Source: CAYPNF01 sp964411985
GTDB lineage: Bacteria > Verrucomicrobiota > Verrucomicrobiia > Limisphaerales > J093
Direction of reading: 5' to 3'
DNA length: 39,450 nucleotides
Assembly: GCA_964411985.1 (NCBI GenBank)
Contig: CAYPNF010000067.1
Span: forward strand, 1-39,450
The position numbers and the translations under genes are program-made. Positions within the stretch are counted from its first letter, which is position 1. The number at the start of each line of letters is the position of its first letter. Shown piece after piece: positions 18,173 through 26,323 of this stretch. The notes beneath the pieces are model-generated. The model had not been told where the DNA came from and ran no database searches. It was given only the letters and a program-made list of their open reading frames with translations.

Positions 18173-20011
18173 CTACTTCTTACCCAAGCACACCAGCCAT
18201 TTCCGGGTGCGCAAAACCATTCGGCCGTCGAGAAACGCGGGCGAGGCCAGCATGTCATCTCCCACTTCGGCGCGCCCGAGCTCTTTGAAGGTCGCTCCCG
18301 CCGCCATGAGGATTCCGGTGCCTTTTTCGGTAAACAAATAGATCTTGTCACCTACCAGGGTGGGTGAGCCTTTGAACTCAACACTGAAGTCGTTTTCCCA
18401 GAGTTTCTTGCCGGTGCGGGCCTCGAAACAGGTCAGCAGCCCGTAGGTTTGGGTGAGGTAAACGCGTTCCCCGTCGCAGAGCGGGCTTACGATATCCGGC
18501 AGCCCCTCATCCGCGCTCCAGGCCACATGGGTCTTCGTTACGTCGCCAGTGCCATCGGTCTTGAGGGCGGAGAGTTGTGTGCCTTCGTTGACAACAAAGG
18601 CCAAACCCGCTCCCGCCGTCGGGGAAGGGGTGACTTCACCCCCGAGCACTTTAGCTTTCCAAAGCTCGGTTCCGGTTGCTGCGTCATAGGAAATGACCCA
18701 GGGGTTCGACGCGGTGATGAGTTGAGCCTTGTCACCGCTACGCAGTACCAGGGGAGTCGACCACGAGTGGGCCACCTCCCGCTTCTGGGTTTCCCAAGCT
18801 GTCTTGCCGGTGGACGTCTCCAGCGCGAAGACCTTTGAGTTGCCATCTTTGGGGTCGGCTTGATCGATCTGAAGGAAGAGCTTGTCCTGATACAATGCCA
18901 GCGAATTCGCGTGGCCATAGCTGTTGTCGAGTTTGCCGAAATTCCTGTACCAGACCTGGTTGCCTTGGTAGTCGAAAGCGACCACGTCGGCATTCGCGAA
19001 GATGGCGTAAACGCGTCTGCCATCGGTGGCGAGGGTACAGGCGGCATAACCACTGGAGCTATCCGGCAGAGTCAAGGCAGGAGGAGTGATCCCCGCGGTG
19101 GGTTGCACCGCCTTTTGCCACAGAAGCTTCCCTGTGGCCAGATCATGGCACAACACCTCTTTCTTCTGAGCGGTTCCCGTGGAGAGGAAAACAAAGTTGT
19201 CCCAGACTACCGGAGAGTTGACGTCCGCTCCTGGCAGGTCCGTTTTCCAGATCACACCCTCGCCCACGGCGACGTTCCAAGATGTGGGGGCGTTCGTAAA
19301 GACGGCTACGCCTGTTCCTTCGGGCCCGCGAAACTGGGGCCAGTTCTTGCGGACCTCGTCGAGAGTTGGGAACGGGGATTGCGCAGCGGCGGTCGCGGCA
19401 ACTGCCGAAACGCCGGCTGCGGCCGCAGGGGTGTTCGTACCGTCGGGCGGGGGTGTTTTGGCGAGCAGGCTAGCAGAAAGGTCGGTGTCGCTGGAATGTC
19501 CAAGCCACAAGGCGGCGAGGGCCCAGAGACCTCCTATGCAGCCCACGGCCACGCTGGCTGTCAAGGTCTTGCGCTCGTCCGTACCGGGAGGTTTCGGTTG
19601 GCGGAGTGGGCAGGGGAGTTTGCGGCGCCACATGGCGTACTGGAGCGCTACCACGAAGACCATCATCCCGCCGGCCAGAAGGTAGCTTCCGCGACGAATC
19701 ATCACCAGGTGCCGATCATGTACTTTGCGGAGCTGCAAATCCAGGGCACGAATCTCCTTTTTCAGGGCATCGTTTGTGGGATTCTTGACTAATTCCCCTT
19801 TGAGGTTCGCGAGCGCTTTTGAGGTGAGCGGATCGTGGCGCACGCTCTGCAGGTGGCTGATGAGAAGGAAGCACACGAGCAATGCGCAAAACCCAGCCGC
19901 CACCGCTGCAGTGGGGTTCGCAGACTCCTTCCAGGTCACTTTGGCGGGCACCGCTGTCCGGGGTCCGGAAGGTGAGGCGGGCGTTTGGCTCTGGCTTGAT
20001 GCAGGTTGCAT
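18173..20011 (-). CDS. Membrane-anchored PQQ-like beta-propeller protein
   Basis: A 612-aa protein, last gene of the five-gene redox operon and only 9 bp after the polyferredoxin gene. Three hydrophobic segments (about 36-55, 112-130 and 152-172) anchor the N terminus. A long Ala/Thr/Pro linker leads to a periplasmic propeller (about 225-612), which opens WPQFRGPEGTGVAVF and has several blades of the type A-T-G-K-x-L-W-x (LATGKLLWQKAV, TSTGKTAWETQ, AATGTELWKAKV, ARTGKKLWENDF). This is the PQQ-binding-like or BamB-type propeller fold. Many such proteins in these phyla lack bound PQQ, and I cannot confirm cofactor or dehydrogenase residues. The operon position suggests it works with the NapGH-like pair, as electron donor, acceptor or scaffold. 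Confidence 0.88.
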   Translation of the reverse strand: MQPASSQSQTPASPSGPRTAVPAKVTWKESANPTAAVAAGFCALLVCFLLISHLQSVRHDPLTSKALANLKGELVKNPTNDALKKEIRALDLQLRKVHDRHLVMIRRGSYLLAGGMMVFVVALQYAMWRRKLPCPLRQPKPPGTDERKTLTASVAVGCIGGLWALAALWLGHSSDTDLSASLLAKTPPPDGTNTPAAAAGVSAVAATAAAQSPFPTLDEVRKNWPQFRGPEGTGVAVFTNAPTSWNVAVGEGVIWKTDLPGADVNSPVVWDNFVFLSTGTAQKKEVLCHDLATGKLLWQKAVQPTAGITPPALTLPDSSSGYAACTLATDGRRVYAIFANADVVAFDYQGNQVWYRNFGKLDNSYGHANSLALYQDKLFLQIDQADPKDGNSKVFALETSTGKTAWETQKREVAHSWSTPLVLRSGDKAQLITASNPWVISYDAATGTELWKAKVLGGEVTPSPTAGAGLAFVVNEGTQLSALKTDGTGDVTKTHVAWSADEGLPDIVSPLCDGERVYLTQTYGLLTCFEARTGKKLWENDFSVEFKGSPTLVGDKIYLFTEKGTGILMAAGATFKELGRAEVGDDMLASPAFLDGRMVLRTRKWLVCLGKK

Positions 20012-20020
20012 AGGGACCCT

Positions 20021-21409
20021 TCAGGAAGATTGACCTGCGGGCTTGGCTGGCCCCGCTTTCGACTTCTCCAATTTCTTCACTCGTCCGATTTCCTTGGGGC
20101 AATAGGTGTAGCAGCGCCCGCAGGCGACACACAGGGAACGATCCGGCTCAAAGATCGTGCGATTGGGTGGAAGCCGGAGAGCTATCAACTTGATGCCGAG
20201 GACCAGCCCTGCGAAGCCGCCGAACAACAGCGATCCGGTTTCGAACTGCTTGCGAATCCGCAATGCCTCGGCGAAGAGCTCGCTACTCGGTTTGCCAGTC
20301 TGGCGAAAGGCCTTGGTTGCGTCGGTAGGGACGAAGTCTTTGTCGCTGTCCTCAGCTGCGATTTGTTCGGCAAGACTTACCACGGGGTGTTTCTGCGAAA
20401 GCGGGACAGCCAGGCCACGCCCGACCCAGCCTCCACCCACGACCAGACCGATCGTCAGCAGGCCCAAGGGAAGCATCTGGCCCCAAGGGATCTGTTTGGG
20501 CGCATTGAGGATTTCGCTGGGGTCCGCGATGGCGTTGTAGGGACATGCGCCGTCGCAAATCTGGCATTTGATGCAGTCGGCAGGAGCCAGGGTGACATTC
20601 CATTTGGAGACCCGTGATAAGAGGCTCAGAATGGCTCCGTACGGGCAGAGAAACCGGCAATAAGGACGTCCCACAAAAAGTCCTACCAAAAGAAACGCTG
20701 TACCGATGGCCATCATCTTCCCACTGCCGCTGAGGCGGAAGAAAGCCACGAATGGATCGTACTCGCAGATGATGAACGCGGTACCGGTTGCGGCAAAAAG
20801 AATGGCCAAACCCAGGTAGACGTAGGGGATGATTCCCAAACCCTGTTCAAGCCAGTTGGGCAGCTTCAGCGGGCGCCATACCATCAGATCCTGCGCCGCC
20901 CCCAGTGGGCACACGGCTGCGCAGAAGCCGCGTCCGAAGAACAGTGTGAACAGCAGCGGTAGAAAGAAGAAGGCGACGACCGAAATCGGCACGGTGTAAC
21001 CTGGTTGGGCCAGGGCCAGGGTGACATCCTGGATCGATCCAATCGGGCAGATGCATCCTTTGCGATAGAATCCAAAATAGAGAAGGGAGAACACCATGAG
21101 CCACAGGATCCACTTGCGCAGTCGTTTCACGAGAACTGCATAAACGGAGAAGCCGAGCGCGCCGACTAGCACTAGAACATCCAGCGCGTCCTGCCAGGCG
21201 GGGCGCGCTGCAGGGGTGGTTGTCCCAGGCATGGTGTAGGTACCCGGTTCGAACTCAGGCGGTGGAAACCGTTCAACACCCAGCGCTGCGGTGGAGACCA
21301 GGAGGCCTAACGCTCCACAGAATAGCAGAGACCAGATTACGGCCAGGGTACGTGGGAGGAAATGCCCTCGGTGCTTGGTTGTTATGTGCTCCGATCCACT
21401 GCCCCTCAT
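20021..21409 (-). CDS. NapH/NosR-like membrane polyferredoxin (4Fe-4S)
   Basis: A 462-aa integral membrane protein with about six or seven hydrophobic helices. Between them are three Cys motifs typical of NapH/NosR/CcoG-type proteins: CICPIG, FCAAVCPLGAAQD and YCRFLCPYGAIL. Two ferredoxin motifs follow: CIKCQICDGACP (about residue 300) and CVACGRCYTYCP near the C terminus. NapH with NapG oxidises menaquinol and passes electrons to periplasmic partners; NosR does a similar job for nitrous oxide reductase. The N-terminal FMN-binding domain of NosR is absent. The ATG at 21409 overlaps the stop of the upstream ferredoxin gene as ATGA, indicating translational coupling. The downstream propeller gene begins 9 bp later. 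Membrane electron transfer is well supported; the electron partner is not known. Confidence 0.9.
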   Translation of the reverse strand: MRGSGSEHITTKHRGHFLPRTLAVIWSLLFCGALGLLVSTAALGVERFPPPEFEPGTYTMPGTTTPAARPAWQDALDVLVLVGALGFSVYAVLVKRLRKWILWLMVFSLLYFGFYRKGCICPIGSIQDVTLALAQPGYTVPISVVAFFFLPLLFTLFFGRGFCAAVCPLGAAQDLMVWRPLKLPNWLEQGLGIIPYVYLGLAILFAATGTAFIICEYDPFVAFFRLSGSGKMMAIGTAFLLVGLFVGRPYCRFLCPYGAILSLLSRVSKWNVTLAPADCIKCQICDGACPYNAIADPSEILNAPKQIPWGQMLPLGLLTIGLVVGGGWVGRGLAVPLSQKHPVVSLAEQIAAEDSDKDFVPTDATKAFRQTGKPSSELFAEALRIRKQFETGSLLFGGFAGLVLGIKLIALRLPPNRTIFEPDRSLCVACGRCYTYCPKEIGRVKKLEKSKAGPAKPAGQSS

Positions 21410-21975
21410 GCCTGTGCCTCCCGATTTTTCATCTTGTACGGCTGGCTGGTGGGCACGCGGCTGATGGCTTGGGTGGGGCAAACGACCGCAATCGAACATT
21501 CATTGCAGTTGACACAGCGGTCATGTCGGATCTGCAGGAAGAAAGACCCGTTGCCGAAGAGAACGCAACCGACGACACATTTCCCGCAGCCGATGCAGAG
21601 CGGCTCATCGATGGTGTACTCGTAATAGGGGTCCTCCAAAGCCCTTCGTTTGATGGCACCGGTGGGGCAGACCTGGTTCTCGGCTCCCGTGTTTAAGCCA
21701 CTGGGCTGCGGCTCAAAGTATCCGGTGCAGAGTTTGCAGTACCCGCAGATGGGGTAGAGTTGGACACATTTGACCGCCGACTCTTCGAGGACGCAGTGGG
21801 TGGCGCACTTGCTGCACGCCATGCACTTGGCTGGGTCGATTTGCCAGACGGTACGCTCCTTCTGGGAGCGCCTCCAAATGGTGGCAGTGAGCGCTCCCAT
21901 TCCGAACAACAGGGCACCGCGGAGGCCGCCCGCCACGAAGTTTCTCCGGTTTTCCGGTGGTGATGTTTCCGCCAT
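21406..21975 (-). CDS. NapG/MauM-like periplasmic ferredoxin with Tat-type leader
   Basis: A 189-aa iron-sulfur protein. The N terminus carries a Tat-like motif (NRRNFVAGG, R10 R11) and a hydrophobic stretch (ALLFGMGALTATIW). Cysteine groups follow for up to four [4Fe-4S] clusters: CMACSKCATHC (C51-C61), CVQLYPICGYCKLC (C70-C83) with a later CPTG, CIGCGKCVVGC, and CVNCNECSIAVVCP. This arrangement and length match NapG/MauM, the electron-transfer partner of NapH/MauN. Tat export suits a protein that folds around clusters in the cytoplasm. The gene starts 2 bp after the small four-cysteine protein gene and overlaps the NapH-like gene by 4 bp. No napA, nosZ or mau gene is in the window, so the final acceptor is unknown. 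Confidence 0.9.
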   Translation of the reverse strand: MAETSPPENRRNFVAGGLRGALLFGMGALTATIWRRSQKERTVWQIDPAKCMACSKCATHCVLEESAVKCVQLYPICGYCKLCTGYFEPQPSGLNTGAENQVCPTGAIKRRALEDPYYEYTIDEPLCIGCGKCVVGCVLFGNGSFFLQIRHDRCVNCNECSIAVVCPTQAISRVPTSQPYKMKNREAQA

Positions 21976-21977
21976 AA

Positions 21978-22220
21978 TCAGGATCCTTGCAGGCGGGACG
22001 CAGCCGCCTTCGGAAGTTCACAGCGCACGAATTGCCGACAGCTGCCGCAGACAATCGGCCGGGAACACTCTGGCAGCGCAGGATGGGTGCTGCGCCGCAC
22101 CAGCACGTACGCCAGCCAGGCCAAACCGGCGAGCGCGGGATAACGAAGGCAGGAAGAGAGGAAATCCCGACGGCTCGGCGTCGATTCCGGCGGAGCTGCG
22201 GGTAGGAGGTCCTGGTTCAT
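21978..22220 (-). CDS. Small Tat-like membrane protein with CX5CX2CX5C motif
   Basis: An 80-aa protein not matching any family I know. It is easily missed because its frame is open far upstream inside the NHL gene. The ATG at 22220 lies 11 bp after the NHL stop, and the gene ends 2 bp before the ferredoxin start, so it fits the operon exactly. It has a Tat-like motif (PSRRDFLSS, R17 R18), a single hydrophobic helix (YPALAGLAWLAYVLV) and a short tail with four cysteines, C52, C58, C61 and C67 (ECSRPIVCGSCRQFVRCELP). Four cysteines in such a tail could hold one Fe-S cluster or a zinc ion on the periplasmic side. Gene reality rests on operon fit and signal-like features; function is inference. 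Confidence 0.72.
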   Translation of the reverse strand: MNQDLLPAAPPESTPSRRDFLSSCLRYPALAGLAWLAYVLVRRSTHPALPECSRPIVCGSCRQFVRCELPKAAASRLQGS

Positions 22221-22231
22221 CGGGAATGGAG

Positions 22232-23281
22232 CTAGACTGGAGTTTTGGGACGAAATACCTGGACCTTCTTTCCCACAGGATCGCAAACGTAGACCGAATC
22301 CTTGTCGTCCACCGCCACGTCCAAGGCAGGAGGGGTGGTCTTGGCGGTTTCGAAATAGCGAGGGAAAGAGTTGGGACCCGCTACGACGTACTCCAGCTTT
22401 CCGGACTCCGAGTAAACCTTGACCCGGGGTAAGCCCTTCTCGCTGGTGATGAAGCGTCCGTCTTTTGCCAGGGCGAAATGGGCTGGATTGCAGCAGCCAC
22501 AGAAGCCTGTAATGGCGAAGGAGGGTTCGCCCCAGAACGACTCCAGCGCTCCTTCGAACGTATAGGCCTCCAGCCTCTGCCTGCCTGGATTCGCCACCCA
22601 CAGGCGTCCTTCCCGCCCCAGCCTCACGTCGAGGTAAGGGCTCGGAGCCACCAACCCGAGGATGTTTCGAGCAGGATCCTTCTCTCCGATTCTGCCTGTT
22701 ACTTTCCCGTTGCGATCCATCCGTAAAACCACGCGGTTCCCGGCGTCTGCAGCGAAGATATGTTCCTCTGCAATGGCCAGCGAGGAGATCCAGTTCCTTT
22801 CGCCCTCGACCGGCCAAGAGGCCTTGGGCGCTCCCTTCGGATCGAAGACCTGAATCCGATTGCGTAAGCCCAGGAAGAGAGTGCCATCGGGGGCATAGGC
22901 CAGGCTGCGGACCACATCCTCCACGTTCAGTCGAGAGATCACACTGCCTTCCGCCGATAGCGTGAGGACCGATTTTCCAGCTGCCACCGTGAGCCTTCCT
23001 TGAGGATCCAACGTAACGCGCTTCAGATCGCCTCCGGGCACAGGGATCTCCCGTGACAACTCATAGCGGACAAGGGCCGGATCGACTTTGCGCAGTTGAT
23101 CGAGGTCGTAGGCGTAGGGGTTGGCGTCGGCCGCCGCCTTAGACCCTTTCAGCTTGGTCTTGGAGGTCGAGTCAGCTCCTGTCAGATCGTGTCGACCGCT
23201 TACCGCGAGACTCAGAGCGGCCAGGCTCCTTCCCAGGAACCCGCGCCGCGTCACGATCGGTTGCCGTTCGTCAGAATTCAT
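22232..23281 (-). CDS. Tat-exported NHL-repeat beta-propeller protein
   Basis: A 349-aa protein, first gene of the redox operon. The chosen ATG (23281) gives MNSDERQPIVTRRGFLG, a good Tat leader (R12 R13) followed by LAALSLAVSG; a longer reading frame upstream adds 23 residues and spoils the leader. The mature part is a propeller of NHL-type blades (LTLDPQGRLTVAAG, LAYAPDGTLFLGLRN, LAIAEEHIFAADAGNRVVLR, LGREGRLWVANPGRQRLE, VAVDDKDSVYVCDPVGKKVQ). Near residue 260 is an unusual cysteine cluster, GFCGCCNPAHFAL, followed by TSEKGLPRVKVY, which I believe recurs in related Planctomycete and Verrucomicrobial proteins. Tat export and the cysteines hint at a bound metal or cofactor. The 150 bp upstream, before the GH28 gene, must hold the operon promoter; I could not pick a convincing -35/-10 pair. 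Confidence 0.85.
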   Translation of the reverse strand: MNSDERQPIVTRRGFLGRSLAALSLAVSGRHDLTGADSTSKTKLKGSKAAADANPYAYDLDQLRKVDPALVRYELSREIPVPGGDLKRVTLDPQGRLTVAAGKSVLTLSAEGSVISRLNVEDVVRSLAYAPDGTLFLGLRNRIQVFDPKGAPKASWPVEGERNWISSLAIAEEHIFAADAGNRVVLRMDRNGKVTGRIGEKDPARNILGLVAPSPYLDVRLGREGRLWVANPGRQRLEAYTFEGALESFWGEPSFAITGFCGCCNPAHFALAKDGRFITSEKGLPRVKVYSESGKLEYVVAGPNSFPRYFETAKTTPPALDVAVDDKDSVYVCDPVGKKVQVFRPKTPV

Positions 23282-23431
23282 GATCCGTTCTCTCGTTCGT
23301 ATCCAATTTCCCTGCAGACCAGACATTTCCGCTACTTCCCATTTGCTCAAAGCTGAACATTTCTTGCTGTAAGAAAGGTCGGGAAGAGCAATTTTTGTTC
23401 GGTCCTGACCTCAGGTACATTGCGACCGCTT

Positions 23432-25135
23432 TCATTCAGATTCGAAGGTGATGCTCTTGCTCAGCCCTCCTGCTTGCAGAGTTTGTGTTCCGGCGGAAGT
23501 GGGTGCTTTGGCAGGGATGGAGACGGTTTTCGTGCTCTCCGGCTCCAGCCAGGTCCAGACGATTTGGTTTAGGCCGCCCCCCGAGACGTCGACACGGTAA
23601 AGTCCTCGTTGCGAATCGGTTCCGACGACAGCAACGGCAGTCCATCCTTTCCCGGCGATCAACCGTTTGACCGCAGGGTCGGGCATTGCATCGATGGATC
23701 GATAGGTGGGCTTCAGAACCGAGTCCGGCATTTCGGCTGTGATGATTTTGCCGACGTTCGCCATCGAGAGGAGCGCCGGCGCTTGGGAAGGCTTGGGAAA
23801 ACGCACATGGTCGAGCGTCAAGGTTTGGATGTCCTGTCCTTGAATCGCAGGACGAAGATCGAGGTTCTCGTAGCTGAACCTGACATCCTCCAAGGTGAGA
23901 TTCTCCACGTTCCGGCCGTAAAGCGCCCAGCAGGGCAGGGGGCGGGCATCCACTCCTGGTGACTGGATGCGTGCCTGGGCCTGGTCCTCCTTGCCACCGC
24001 CCGTGAATTCCACGTTGACGTCGCGAAATACGACATTGGTGAAAGGAGTCTGGGCCCAGCTCTCGACGGAGGCCGCAGCCCGGTAGGCACGGGTGGCGTT
24101 GACTCGCTCCACCACGATCTTCCCCGCGGTGTTTCCTGGCTTCAGGGTGAACAGGAAAGGAGTGGTGACGTTATGGATGGTCAGATCGGAGACAAGCACT
24201 TCATCAAGAAGTCCTTGTGTTTCATCCCACGCACCCGGCTGGAGGCACACCGCCGCCAGCATGTTGTACCGGTTCGAAGTCCGGTGCGGATGGAGCCCGG
24301 GGCCATAGAACAGGCAATCTTGGATGGTCAACCTGACCGCCGGTCCGATGAGGCGAATGCCATTACACGAGGAGTTGAGGATGCAGCCGGAGATGACCAC
24401 GTCCTCCCAGTATCGGCCCGCAATGGCGTCGTCGCCCGTGTAGAGCTGGCACCCGATGATGTTTACGTTGCGGCAAGGTCGGCCGGGCCAGCCGCGGAAA
24501 TGGATGCCGTCCCATCCTCCGGTAATCTTGAGGTTGCGGAAATCGACTTTTTCGCACTTCTCCAGCATGATCGCGTAGTTGGCGGAGTCGACAAACGAGA
24601 TATCCCGAAAGACGAGGTTGGTGCAGTTCCCGAGGATGACGGTGTGTGGTCCGCGCATCCTTTCCTCTCCCTTTGCGTCAAACACCTTGTTCCCATCGAT
24701 GATCCCGTGGCCGGTGACCGTGACATCCGTGAGGCCGTCTCCCACCAATAACGCGCGGTGCCAGCCGGCTCGGAACTTCGACTCGGGTGTGCCCTCGGGT
24801 GGCACGAAACTCGAGTAATCCTGGAGGTTGGTGCTGCCGATCAAGCGGGCACCGGCATCCAAGAACAGAGTGACTTGGCTGCGCAGCTGCAGAGTCCCAG
24901 AGTAAAACTTCCCCGGGGGTACCATGACTTTCCCTCCGCCAGCAGCGCTGCAAGCGGCAATTGCGGCGTTGATGGCTCCGGAATCAAGGGTGATTCCATC
25001 CCCCTTGGCCCCAAAATCCCTCACGTTGAAAACTCCGTTCGCACCCTCGGCGTCTAGCCGACAGATGCCAGCCAGTGCCAGGCAGAGCAGGATCCACCGA
25101 GCACGGAGGAAAGTTTGGTTGCGCAAGGCCTTCAT
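23432..25135 (-). CDS. Exported GH28-like (polygalacturonase-type) beta-helix protein
   Basis: A 567-aa protein with a Sec signal peptide (MKALRNQTFLRARWILLCLA...). The mature part starts FNVRDFGAKGDGITLDSGAI, the classic opening of GH28 and related pectinase beta-helices, and then shows right-handed helix coils. Compared with canonical GH28 motifs, the NTDG segment reads GGWDGIHF (Asp kept), the DD motif is intact (TGDDAIAG), but the usual HG and RIK motifs are not evident (SSCNGIRLIG). It therefore probably cleaves a glycosidic bond in an acidic plant or algal polysaccharide, but its substrate may differ from polygalacturonate. It closes the operon with two Gfo/Idh/MocA oxidoreductases and a URO-D-family protein. 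An ATG at 25165 is an alternative start. Confidence 0.85.
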   Translation of the reverse strand: MKALRNQTFLRARWILLCLALAGICRLDAEGANGVFNVRDFGAKGDGITLDSGAINAAIAACSAAGGGKVMVPPGKFYSGTLQLRSQVTLFLDAGARLIGSTNLQDYSSFVPPEGTPESKFRAGWHRALLVGDGLTDVTVTGHGIIDGNKVFDAKGEERMRGPHTVILGNCTNLVFRDISFVDSANYAIMLEKCEKVDFRNLKITGGWDGIHFRGWPGRPCRNVNIIGCQLYTGDDAIAGRYWEDVVISGCILNSSCNGIRLIGPAVRLTIQDCLFYGPGLHPHRTSNRYNMLAAVCLQPGAWDETQGLLDEVLVSDLTIHNVTTPFLFTLKPGNTAGKIVVERVNATRAYRAAASVESWAQTPFTNVVFRDVNVEFTGGGKEDQAQARIQSPGVDARPLPCWALYGRNVENLTLEDVRFSYENLDLRPAIQGQDIQTLTLDHVRFPKPSQAPALLSMANVGKIITAEMPDSVLKPTYRSIDAMPDPAVKRLIAGKGWTAVAVVGTDSQRGLYRVDVSGGGLNQIVWTWLEPESTKTVSIPAKAPTSAGTQTLQAGGLSKSITFESE

Positions 25136-25188
25136 AGATTCTGCATTAGACGATGAACCCTGCATTCCGCATTCAGCCTTCCAGTTGT

Positions 25189-26271
25189 TTATTCCACTTT
25201 CTGGGCGCTTGCCTGGGCTTGGAGAGCGAGTTCGATGGCCAGAAAGGTGTGTTCCTGAGACATCGCCTTTTCAGTGCGATGCAGGCAATCGAGGATCAGC
25301 TGACCGAAGTAGGGAAAACCGATCTTGCCCTGCACGGCAAAGTGATGCTCGCCCTTTTTGTCCACCAGGTAAAGGTGATCACTGTCCTTGTGGTTCGCAA
25401 TGTCGACGTACTTACGCATCTCGATGTAACCCTCGGTGCCCATCACGATGGTGCGCCCGTCCCCCCAGGTGCTCAAGCCGTCGGGCGTGAACCAGTCTAC
25501 GCGCAGGTAATGGGTCGCGCCGTTGTCAGCCAAGAAGGTGGCATCACCGAAATCCTCAAAGGTCGGATACTGTTTCCAAAGGTAGTTCGCCACCTTGCTG
25601 TGGAGGACCCGCGCACTTTTGGCACCCGAGTAGTAGAGGAACTGCTCCACCTGGTGAGAACCGACGTCGCAAAGGATGCCACCATATTGGTCGTGCTGCC
25701 AGAACCATGGCGGCCGGGACTTGGCATTGATTCGATGCGGTCCCAGGCCGATTACCTGGAGCACTCGACCGATGGCGCCTTGCTGGATTAGGTCTCCCGC
25801 GTAGACCGCGGATTCCACATGCAGCCTCTCCGAGTAGTAGACCGCGTAGATGCGCTGGGTCTCCGCCGTCTTCTGTTTGGCCGCACGGAGTTGATCAAGC
25901 GTGGTCATCGGCGGTTTGTCGGTGAAGTAGTCCTTTCCGTGGTCTAAGACCCGCAAGCCGAGCGGGCACCGCTCGCACGGTATGGGGGCGCTCGCCACCA
26001 GGCGGATCGTGACGTCCTCGAGTACTTCCGCCTCTGTCCTTGCGACCTTGCCCCCCGGGTAAGTCCTCGTGAAATCAGCCACCTTGGCCGGGTCAGGATC
26101 GTAGACCCAGGCCAGTTCGCCGCCTGCCTCCAAGAGGCCGTTGCACATTCCGTTGATGTGGCCGTGACTCAGGCCGATGGCGGCGAATCGAAATTCCCCG
26201 GGGGCAACCACTCTGCGAGGGATCCCTCGCGGTGCGTATCGCATGCCATCCGATCTCTGCGTCTCTTGCAT
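25189..26271 (-). CDS. Gfo/Idh/MocA-family oxidoreductase
   Basis: A 360-aa cytoplasmic protein. The N-terminal Rossmann fold begins FRFAAIGLSHGHINGMCNG and the family lysine sits in KDYFTDKPPMTT, where the usual EKP is DKP. The C-terminal alpha/beta domain contains GGILCDVGSHQVEQFLYY, which holds the catalytic His/Asp pair region. These enzymes use NAD(P) to oxidise or reduce sugars, inositols or related compounds. The ATG has AGGA six bases upstream. It lies 52 bp after a second Gfo/Idh/MocA gene, and the GH28-like gene follows. The two copies are only distantly alike and probably perform different steps on the same sugar. The substrate cannot be told. Confidence 0.9.
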   Translation of the reverse strand: MQETQRSDGMRYAPRGIPRRVVAPGEFRFAAIGLSHGHINGMCNGLLEAGGELAWVYDPDPAKVADFTRTYPGGKVARTEAEVLEDVTIRLVASAPIPCERCPLGLRVLDHGKDYFTDKPPMTTLDQLRAAKQKTAETQRIYAVYYSERLHVESAVYAGDLIQQGAIGRVLQVIGLGPHRINAKSRPPWFWQHDQYGGILCDVGSHQVEQFLYYSGAKSARVLHSKVANYLWKQYPTFEDFGDATFLADNGATHYLRVDWFTPDGLSTWGDGRTIVMGTEGYIEMRKYVDIANHKDSDHLYLVDKKGEHHFAVQGKIGFPYFGQLILDCLHRTEKAMSQEHTFLAIELALQAQASAQKVE

Positions 26272-26323
26272 GATTTTTCCTGGTTGGTCGGGACTCGGTT
26301 GAGGAGAAGTTCCCTGATGGCGG

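Noticed and set aside
20021..21409. Assignment of the polyferredoxin as NosR with a nitrous oxide reductase operon
   Set aside because: The N-terminal FMN-binding domain of NosR is missing and no nosZ or other nos gene is in the window; NapH/NosR-like is as far as the sequence goes.
21978..22817. 279-aa version of the small Cys protein
   Set aside because: Its first 199 residues overlap the NHL gene in another frame; the operon spacing supports the start at 22220 only.
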